A stretch of 64,000 nt of DNA from Pirellula sp. SH-Sr6A (GTDB taxonomy: Bacteria > Planctomycetota > Planctomycetia > Pirellulales > Pirellulaceae), in assembly GCF_001610875.1 (NCBI RefSeq), contig NZ_CP011272.1:372001-436000 (forward strand), read 5' to 3'. The position numbers were made by a program, and so were the translations under genes. Shown here in pieces: positions 57,904-64,000 of the stretch. Within the stretch, counting starts at the first letter, position 1. Every line of letters starts with the position of its first letter. Below the pieces are notes generated by a model, which did no database searches, was not told the origin of the DNA, and saw only the letters and a list, made by a program, of their open reading frames with translations.

Positions 57904-60900
57904 ATGCAGATCTCTCTCCCCGTAGCTCGTGTCTTCGCTCCCTTGGCAATGGCTTGGTTGTGGACGACCCTACTCCATTTGGTCGCCAACATACCCTGCA
58001 TTGCCGACGACTTCCCTCCGATTCAGAATTCGGAAAAATCGACGAGTCTCCCTCTTTCGCCGAGTGAAACCGTTGCCCAAGCACGATTGCCGGACGGATT
58101 CCAACTCTCTGTAGTCGCGTCCGAACCGCAAGTTCAAAACCCGATCGCGATGACGACTGATGAACGGGGCAGGATTTGGATTGCGGAAAATTACAGCTGG
58201 TCTGGCAACGGGGCGGGAGGCTTTGACCCCAAGCAGAGGGATCGCGTCGTCATCTTGGAAGACTCGGATGGAGATGGCTCCTTTGATTCTCGCAAAGTCT
58301 TTGCGGACGATGTTCATAAACTTACCAGCATTGAAATTGGGAATGGAGGTGTTTGGGCGATTTCACTTCCCAATCTGCTCTTCTTCCCAGATCGCGATCG
58401 CGACGATTCCCCGGATTCAGCCCCCATTGTCGTTCTGAACGGTTTCGATGAGGAAGCCGTCGGTCACACTCCAGCCAACGGATTGAAGTGGGGAAATGAC
58501 GGATGGCTTTACGGTCGGCATGGCATACAAGCCACCAGTAGCATCGGCCCCCCCGAAGCCTCTGATTCGCAACGAATCAAAATCAACACCGGCGTGTGGC
58601 GATTTCATCCGATCTCCAAACGTGTGGAATCGGTGCTCCATGGCATGACCAACTCCTGGGGTTTCGATTTCGATGAGCATGGCGAAATGTTCGTCATCAA
58701 TACCGTGATCGGCCATCTGTGGCATGTTGTCCCCGGCGCCCATGTCGAACGGATGTATGGCATCGACATCAACCCGCATACCTATCAACTGATTGAGCAA
58801 ACAGCGGATCATGTTCACTGGGATACCGGCGAAAAGTGGAATGAGATTCAAAAGGGAATGTCCAATCAAACCGATGCAGCAGGGGGCGGACATGCCCACA
58901 TCGGTTTGATGATCTACCAGGGTGACAATTGGCCCGAGAGTTACCGTCACAAGCTCTTTACGCTCAACCTCCATGGCCTTCGAATCAACAGCAATTCCCT
59001 GGAACGGCAAGGGACCGCTTATGTGGGACGGCGAGCTCCCGACTTCGCATTTTTCAGCGATACGTGGTTCCGCGGCATGGAGTTGATCACGGCTCCCGAT
59101 GGTAGCGTTTTGATCGCGGACTGGAGCGATACAGGTGAATGTCACGATCACGATGGCGTGCACCGAACGAGCGGTCGCGTTTATCGACTCTCCTATCAAT
59201 CGCCTCGCGCCATGACTCCGTTCGATTTAACGAAGGAGTCCAACGAAAAGCTTGTGAAGTACCTATCGCACCCAAACGCATGGTGGGCTCGCACCGCGCG
59301 TCGTGTTTTATCGGAGCGATTGGCGGACGCCGACGAAGCGACGCGTACCTCGGTGCAATCGCTTGTTCATAATGGCATCGCGCAGTCCGACACCCCAGCG
59401 ATATTGCTGCGGCACGTCGAAGCTGCCTTCCAATCAGGGCTCGTAGTGGAGTCTCATTTGCACCAGCTGCTTCAGCATGACAGCGAGCATGTTCGCGTCG
59501 CAGCGATTCGATTCCTGACCGATTCCTGCCAGCCCAGCGACTCGGTTCTATCTTCCCAATCGCTGGGGCATTTGCAGCAATTGGCGGAGAAAGACCCATC
59601 GGGTCTTGTCCATCTCTATCTCGCGTCGGCACTGCAGAAGCTGCCAGCTGAGCAGCGTTGGACGATCGCGAAGGCGTTGAGTCGAAAAGGGCAATGGGCC
59701 AACGACCGATCTTTTCCCAAGATGCTTTGGTACGGGATCGAAGGTGCCGTACCAAGCAATCCTGCAGAAGCGATTGGCTTGATCGCTGATTCTCAGATTC
59801 CTTTGGTAACAGAGAATGTGTCGCGAAGGCTGACGCTCCTGATCGAGTCTCAGCCTGCGGTCGTTGACTCCTTGGTCGAATCGGCGTGCGTGGATGGCTT
59901 CACCCAGGCCGGGGATGTCGTTCGCGGGATGGCAAAAGCGTTGGAGGGCTGGCAGAAGGCTAAGCCACCTAAGGGCTGGGAGAAGCTTTCAAACCTGGTC
60001 TCGAGCACACCAGAGCACGGAGTGACGAAGGAGTTGCAAACATTGCGACTGACTTTCGGCGATGGCCGTGCCAAAGAGGATTTGCTTGCCCTGATTCAAA
60101 ACGGCGGACTCGATCCGGAGGTGAGAAAGCAGGCGCTCCGTTCACTACTCGCGAGCAAACCACAGGACTTGTCGCCTAGGTTGCTCCAGTGGCTGGGAGA
60201 TCGCGCATTGGTCCTGGAAGCGATCCGAGGACTCGCGTTTTACGATCATCCGGAGACTGCCAAGCAACTCCTGAATCGATGGAAGGGATTATCACCCGCT
60301 GAACGTACCGAGGCGATCAATACGCTCGCTTCACGCCCAACCACGGCCAAGGAATTGCTGGAGGCAGTCCGGTCCAACAGGATTTCACCCTCTGAGATTT
60401 CCGCTTTTCATGCTCGGCAGATCCAGTCGTTTGGAGATGAATCTCTAACATTGCAATTACAGGAGGTGTGGGGTGAGATCAAAGCCACGACAGCCGAACG
60501 CAAAGCGTGGATGGACCAATGGCGGAACAAAATGACATCCGAGTTCGTCGCAGGTGCAGACTTGAGTTCGGGAAGAGCCCTCTTCCAACAGCATTGTTCC
60601 AATTGCCATGTCTTGTATGGGATTGGAAAGAGAATCGGCCCGGACTTGACCGGCTCCAATCGACGCAATCTCGATTATCTCCTTGAGAATATCGGAGACC
60701 CGAGCGCCAGTGTCGGTGCGGAGTTTCGAACCAGCATCTTCCAATTGGTCGATGATCGGGTGATCACGGGTGCAGTCGTCGACCGAACGGATCGCACCGT
60801 AACGATCCAGACCGCGCAGGAACGGGTGACAATCGATAAGCAAGAGATCGCGGCGACCAAGCTATCGGCTACTTCGCTGATGCCAGACGGTCTGTTGCAA

Positions 60901-60975
60901 AATCTATCGGAGCATCAAGTCCGAGACCTTCTCTCCTACTTGATGCACGAAAGCCAAGTCTCCTTGCCGGAGTGA
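57904..60975 (+). CDS. PVC-type cytochrome: sorbosone-dehydrogenase-like propeller, HEAT repeats, CxxCH heme domain
   Basis: From the ATG at 57904 there are 1023 residues. A signal peptide (FAPLAMAWLWTTLLHLVANIPCIA) is followed by the PVC-type propeller (LPDGFQLSVVASEPQVQNPIAMTTDERGRIWIAENYSW). HEAT-like repeats fill ~430-870, and CSNCH lies at 898 with a likely Met ligand in SLMPDGLLQNL. It lacks the FG-GAP part of the longer homologue at 28000-32742 but shares IGPxLTGSNRRxLxYLLENIxDPSA around the heme. Substrate unknown. The Rrf2 gene ends 41 bases upstream, so both may be in one transcript. Confidence 0.93.
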   Translation: MQISLPVARVFAPLAMAWLWTTLLHLVANIPCIADDFPPIQNSEKSTSLPLSPSETVAQARLPDGFQLSVVASEPQVQNPIAMTTDERGRIWIAENYSWSGNGAGGFDPKQRDRVVILEDSDGDGSFDSRKVFADDVHKLTSIEIGNGGVWAISLPNLLFFPDRDRDDSPDSAPIVVLNGFDEEAVGHTPANGLKWGNDGWLYGRHGIQATSSIGPPEASDSQRIKINTGVWRFHPISKRVESVLHGMTNSWGFDFDEHGEMFVINTVIGHLWHVVPGAHVERMYGIDINPHTYQLIEQTADHVHWDTGEKWNEIQKGMSNQTDAAGGGHAHIGLMIYQGDNWPESYRHKLFTLNLHGLRINSNSLERQGTAYVGRRAPDFAFFSDTWFRGMELITAPDGSVLIADWSDTGECHDHDGVHRTSGRVYRLSYQSPRAMTPFDLTKESNEKLVKYLSHPNAWWARTARRVLSERLADADEATRTSVQSLVHNGIAQSDTPAILLRHVEAAFQSGLVVESHLHQLLQHDSEHVRVAAIRFLTDSCQPSDSVLSSQSLGHLQQLAEKDPSGLVHLYLASALQKLPAEQRWTIAKALSRKGQWANDRSFPKMLWYGIEGAVPSNPAEAIGLIADSQIPLVTENVSRRLTLLIESQPAVVDSLVESACVDGFTQAGDVVRGMAKALEGWQKAKPPKGWEKLSNLVSSTPEHGVTKELQTLRLTFGDGRAKEDLLALIQNGGLDPEVRKQALRSLLASKPQDLSPRLLQWLGDRALVLEAIRGLAFYDHPETAKQLLNRWKGLSPAERTEAINTLASRPTTAKELLEAVRSNRISPSEISAFHARQIQSFGDESLTLQLQEVWGEIKATTAERKAWMDQWRNKMTSEFVAGADLSSGRALFQQHCSNCHVLYGIGKRIGPDLTGSNRRNLDYLLENIGDPSASVGAEFRTSIFQLVDDRVITGAVVDRTDRTVTIQTAQERVTIDKQEIAATKLSATSLMPDGLLQNLSEHQVRDLLSYLMHESQVSLPE

Positions 60976-61217
60976 GGAAAGCCCGCAGGTGCCTGCAGAC
61001 GAAGTGCTTGCAATTCGTCTGCGGAATCAAGTCTGCGGCAATCGGACTTGCGTCCATTTCCTCGGTTGGGGTACTGTCCATGGAATCGTCCAAGAAGTCG
61101 CGGGGCGTTCGTTTGCTGGCTTAGCAATTTGAACGGGACGCGATGGCAAATGAACCACTCATCCGTTGCTTCCCGAACGAAGACCGGACTGCAGCCCCCC
61201 CAACCATCCCATCTTCC
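60976..61217. other. Intergenic stretch without a recognised gene
   Basis: About 240 bases between the PVC cytochrome and the PEGA lipoprotein genes. I see no gene and no T-run hairpin. It probably holds the promoter for the lipoprotein. Confidence 0.45.
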
Positions 61218-61703
61218 ATGGAATTGACTCGCATCACTCGACTCGCATGCGTTTGCATGGCAGGGATGATTGCAATGCAAATTGGATGCATTCGCAAGCG
61301 GATGACGGTGCGCACCAATCCACCCGGTGCCATGGTCTATGTCGATCGGCAACCGATTGGACTAAGTCCAGTCTCCACAAACTATACCTACTACGGGACA
61401 CGAAATTTCGAAATCGTTCGGGACGGCTATCGAACCGAGCGGTTCTTGAGGCGATTCAATCCTCCTTGGTATGCCATTCCACCTCTCGACTTCATTTCCG
61501 AATCGTTATGGCCATTTGAACGTCGGGACGAGCGGATCATCGACGTTCAACTCACACCGGAACCGGTCGTCACCAACGACGCATTGATCGACAGCGGAGA
61601 GCAACTGCGACTGCAATCAAGCCAGGGAATCGCAGTCTCGCAACCGCCGCCAGTCACCCCAGTACTCCCCATCACCCCGATCCCGGTCGCACCCTCACCC
61701 TAA
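61218..61703 (+). CDS. PEGA-domain lipoprotein
   Basis: From the ATG at 61218 the protein has 161 residues with a lipoprotein signal (MAGMIAMQIGC, lipobox Cys at 25). A PEGA domain follows (VRTNPPGAMVYVDRQPIGLSPVS), a short beta fold used by surface proteins. The end is Pro/Val-rich (PPPVTPVLPITPIPVAPSP). An upstream start at 61143 would bury the lipobox and is less likely. Confidence 0.85.
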   Translation: MELTRITRLACVCMAGMIAMQIGCIRKRMTVRTNPPGAMVYVDRQPIGLSPVSTNYTYYGTRNFEIVRDGYRTERFLRRFNPPWYAIPPLDFISESLWPFERRDERIIDVQLTPEPVVTNDALIDSGEQLRLQSSQGIAVSQPPPVTPVLPITPIPVAPSP

Positions 61704-61786
61704 CAATGAGGCGAGATGCCGAGCGACGCGAGCCATGGTCGAGCAAACATTCACCTTTGGCTCGTTCCGCTCCTGCATGCGATGGA

Positions 61787-63139
61787 TTACTCATGGATAA
61801 TTCTGCAGGTAGGGGATCGACTTTTAAAGCCGGCGACAGCTTCTTCGCTAACAGAGGTGTCGTACAGGGTGAGACTCTGAAGCGACGGGAACGCCGGAAG
61901 TGACTCAAGCGAGACATCCGTGATATTGGCCCCTTCTAAGGTCAACTCTTCGAGACGATTGAGTCTGGTTAAAACACCCACGGACGAAGGTTCCAACAAA
62001 GGAGCGCGCAAGTGAAGTGACCGGATCGATACCGGCAACGCGTCGAGGAACTTTCCGTTCACAGCACCTGCATTGACAAACAATCGCTCCAGTTTGGAGA
62101 GATGCCCGACAGGCTCTAACCCTTCGTCGGTCAAAGTCTTGCTGGCGATCGACAATTGCTTTAGCTCCGCAAACTCCTTGAGCCGAGCCATTCCCTTATC
62201 GCTGATCGAACAATTGTCTAACCCGAGTGTTTGAAGGTTCTTGGCTGGCCCGATGCACTCAAATAGGGCGTCGTCGATACAAGAGCCTGAGAAGTCCAAT
62301 CGGGTTTGAGCGTCCATCACATCGGCAGGTGGAAATCGATTGGGGAGCGTTGAGTCCGCTCGATCAGCATTTTTACAGTGCAGTTCGATACTCCATCTTT
62401 TATTGAGCGGAAGGAACTTTGAAAGTCCGAGCGTCGTCACTTCCGAGCTGTCTAAGGAAAAAACGACCGCCGCACTGGAACCGCAAAGCAACTGCAGCCT
62501 GCTGTTGTCCATCTTGCAGTGATCGATTTGGAGTCTTCGAAGGGAATTGGTTTTCGAAAGCGCTAGGAGCAATTCATCCGGCAAGGGCTGATTATCGAAG
62601 GAGAGGGAAAGTTCCAAAGGCAACGCCGCTAGCGCATCCAACAACGGAACGGTAAGGTTGCATTCTCTTAGAGAGAGCGTTTTCAAGCTCGACAGACCCG
62701 CAAGATTTTCAACCGTCAGCGCGTCAATCGTTGCTTGTTCAAGAGAAAGATACTCAAGGAACGGGAGCTTTTGAAATTTGTTCAGCAGGTTGGGATCTAA
62801 ATCCCCCTTGAGAGAGAGGCTTCCCATTTCGTCCAGTGCAAGAATTCGAGTGCGATCCTCTTCGGTTTGAAGTTGATGTTGGACGGCATATACTTGGGAC
62901 GCATGGTTGTCATCGACGAGGGACTGAATCCAGTATCGCAACTGCCATGGCGACTGTTCCTTGGTAGGCTCACCCAGGACAACGCTCCCCCCCTGTTCAC
63001 GTATTTCTTTGATCACGACGGAGCGTTCATTTAGTTTTCGAGTTTCGCCAAAAACGACGACTGCCAAGATGCCGATCCCAACACCAAACAGAATGAGGAG
63101 CCGAAGAGGGCCAAGTGGTTTCTCCGAAGTTCTGGACAT
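61787..63139 (-). CDS. Membrane-anchored leucine-rich-repeat protein
   Basis: The 450 residues have one N-terminal TM helix (LLILFGVGIGILAVVVF, ~13-30) and an external LRR region. Repeats are of the L-xx-L-xx-L-x-L-xx-C/N kind, spaced about 24-25 residues (LEYLSLEQATI, LKTLSLRECNL, LRRLQIDHCKM, LQTLGLDNCSI, LKQLSIASKTL, LEELTLEGANI). This resembles the cysteine-containing LRR class common in planctomycetes. Its role is unknown; protein binding is likely. Confidence 0.86.
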   Translation of the reverse strand: MSRTSEKPLGPLRLLILFGVGIGILAVVVFGETRKLNERSVVIKEIREQGGSVVLGEPTKEQSPWQLRYWIQSLVDDNHASQVYAVQHQLQTEEDRTRILALDEMGSLSLKGDLDPNLLNKFQKLPFLEYLSLEQATIDALTVENLAGLSSLKTLSLRECNLTVPLLDALAALPLELSLSFDNQPLPDELLLALSKTNSLRRLQIDHCKMDNSRLQLLCGSSAAVVFSLDSSEVTTLGLSKFLPLNKRWSIELHCKNADRADSTLPNRFPPADVMDAQTRLDFSGSCIDDALFECIGPAKNLQTLGLDNCSISDKGMARLKEFAELKQLSIASKTLTDEGLEPVGHLSKLERLFVNAGAVNGKFLDALPVSIRSLHLRAPLLEPSSVGVLTRLNRLEELTLEGANITDVSLESLPAFPSLQSLTLYDTSVSEEAVAGFKSRSPTCRIIHE

Positions 63140-63864
63140 CGTGGATCCTCGCGATGGGAGTTGTATTGGACAAAGATGCCCGTTGTGAACGGAGAGTCAG
63201 CATCAAGCCAATTGCGTAATGGGCTCAATCGTATCACACTTCCCCCCCCCGTAGCCCGCCACTCCCCTCGCCCGCTGCTCCCATCCCCCTCGCGACCACG
63301 CCGACCTCTTAGCGCCTTTGCGCCTTGGCGCGCAACTTCTTCCCAGCCTCAAAACCAAGAAGGGTCTCGCAAAGCCGCCACGACCGCAAAGGGAATACAG
63401 GGTAAGAGGAAAAGGGCAGGATGCAGATCGTTGGTCTCCGAATAGTGATTCGATCGATGACCAAATCGATATTCAATCTCTTCTTCGCCCCGGCCCCCCT
63501 ATCCTTCGCGCCTTTGCGCCTTGGCGCGCAACTTCTTCCCAGCCTCAAACCAAGAAGGGTCTCGCAAAGGCGCCACGACCGCAAAGGGAATACAGGGTAA
63601 GAGGAAAAGGGCAGGATGCAGATCGTTGGTCTCCGAAAGGTGATCCGATCTATAACCAAGTCAAGATTCTATCGCTTCTATCATCTTCTTCTCCCCGGCC
63701 CCCCCAATACTTAGCGGCTTTGCGCCTTGGCGCGAATTCGCCCCCCGATGCAGTACGAATCAAAAGACCCGCACCATCGATACGCCGGTAAGTTAGAGAT
63801 ACTCTCCAAAGGACCTTGTCGCTCTCGCAGTTCGACGCCTTTCGGACATCCAGCCCCGTATCGT
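63140..63864. other. Non-coding region with poly-C tract and tandem repeats
   Basis: About 725 bases with no convincing gene. A run of nine C (from 63242) and a C-rich stretch precede the tandem repeats described separately. ORFs here on either strand are products of the repeats and have no domain. Confidence 0.6.
63312..63735. repeat. Tandem repeat, about two and a half copies of a ~200-bp unit
   Basis: Copy A (63312-63507) and copy B (63508-63713) share a near-identical first ~130 bases (GCGCCTTTGCGCCTTGGCGC onward through GGGAATACAGGGTAAGAGG). Their last ~65 bases are diverged. A third copy begins at 63714 but stops after about 22 bases. Each copy contains GCGCC-TT-GGCGC, a perfect 5-bp hairpin. 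On the minus strand the unit would read LRSWRLCETLLG and APRRKGAKD, a sequence seen as a dispersed intergenic element in planctomycete genomes to my knowledge. Confidence 0.9.
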
Positions 63865-64000
63865 TTAGCGCCCAACCTCGCGAAATTCTCCGCGTTCGAT
63901 TCTTCTCCAATCTTCCTGCAGAGTAGAATCACGCACACAATCTTCTATTCCCGACAAGCGACGGGGCATTTGCAGGAGATACTGCAAAAAGCCGCTGCGG
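63865..64000 (-). CDS. Possible C-terminal fragment of a gene cut by the window edge
   Basis: One minus-strand frame is open from the right edge to a TAA at 63865, giving 44 residues (YLLQMPRRLSGIEDCVRDSTL and more). It is not recognisable, and could be chance. I report it only because it runs off the edge. Confidence 0.2.
   Translation of the reverse strand, partial: RSGFLQYLLQMPRRLSGIEDCVRDSTLQEDWRRIERGEFREVGR

Noticed and set aside
63318-63791. 157-codon plus-strand frame across the tandem repeats
   Set aside because: It only reads through the repeat copies, giving a repeated protein with no function expected.

Overview
The window reads as chromosomal DNA of a planctomycete, most likely a Pirellulales-type (Rhodopirellula/Blastopirellula-like) bacterium. 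The evidence is the mix of families: two large PVC-type cytochromes ending in a CxxCH heme domain, a DUF1559 type-IV-pilin-like protein, an FGly sulfatase and a sulfatase-like protein, a neutral-ceramidase-like enzyme, a PQQ-propeller protein, TadE-like pseudopilins and many lone housekeeping genes scattered among them. I saw no rRNA, tRNA, CRISPR array, transposase or prophage gene. Almost every base is coding, many neighbours touch or overlap by a few bases, and GC is moderate.

Layout. 1-6 kb (minus): secreted cyanophycinase-like peptidase (cut by the window edge), then an RND efflux pump and its membrane fusion protein. 6-10 kb (minus): hisH, a DUF1559 protein, and a three-gene TadE / VWA-TadG / TadE cluster. 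10-13 kb (minus): an ABC-2 permease fused to a CPBP protease domain, with its ATPase. 13.4-14.6 kb (plus): an HDOD protein overlapping a small unknown gene. 14.7-19.6 kb (minus): a GspE/PilB-like protein whose Walker motifs have decayed, pilT, hisF and carA. 19.7-22.5 kb (plus): an ABC-type permease and a 2-hydroxyacid dehydrogenase. 22.5-26 kb: a TrpF-like protein, two small unknown membrane proteins and a secreted amidohydrolase. 26-38.5 kb (plus): small membrane protein, PQQ-propeller protein, giant PVC cytochrome, ceramidase-like protein, OmpR-type regulator, ligA, sulfatase. 38.5-41.2 kb (minus): tsaD and an APC amino-acid permease. 41.4-46.3 kb: Na+/solute symporter with a clear terminator, then a coiled-coil protein divergent from an unknown gene plus SNF2 helicase. 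46.3-47.7 kb (minus): larB and pyroglutamyl peptidase. 47.9-53.7 kb: LRR protein, proline-rich protein, cysteine-desulfurase-like enzyme, multi-pass membrane protein, and a sulfatase-like pseudoenzyme carrying a hexanucleotide microsatellite. 53.8-56.7 kb (plus): rhaA, an NCS1-type permease and a 58-residue membrane protein. 56.7-61 kb: a DUF3365-like heme protein divergent from an Rrf2 regulator, then a second PVC cytochrome. 61.2-63.1 kb: PEGA lipoprotein and membrane-anchored LRR protein. 63.1-64 kb: non-coding, with about two and a half copies of a roughly 200-bp tandem repeat.

How the genes fit together. Much of the window serves the cell envelope and polymer breakdown: secreted hydrolases, sulfatase, ceramidase and PVC cytochromes for polysaccharide and lipid use, efflux, pilus-type surface structures and rhamnose isomerisation. 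Core genes (hisH, hisF, carA, ligA, tsaD) sit singly between them, as is usual in planctomycetes, where classical operons are broken up. The points most worth a second look are the pseudo-ATPase next to PilT, the NCS1-type permease linked to rhaA, the Rrf2/heme-protein divergon, the active-site-less sulfatase with its in-frame microsatellite, and the terminal repeat array.
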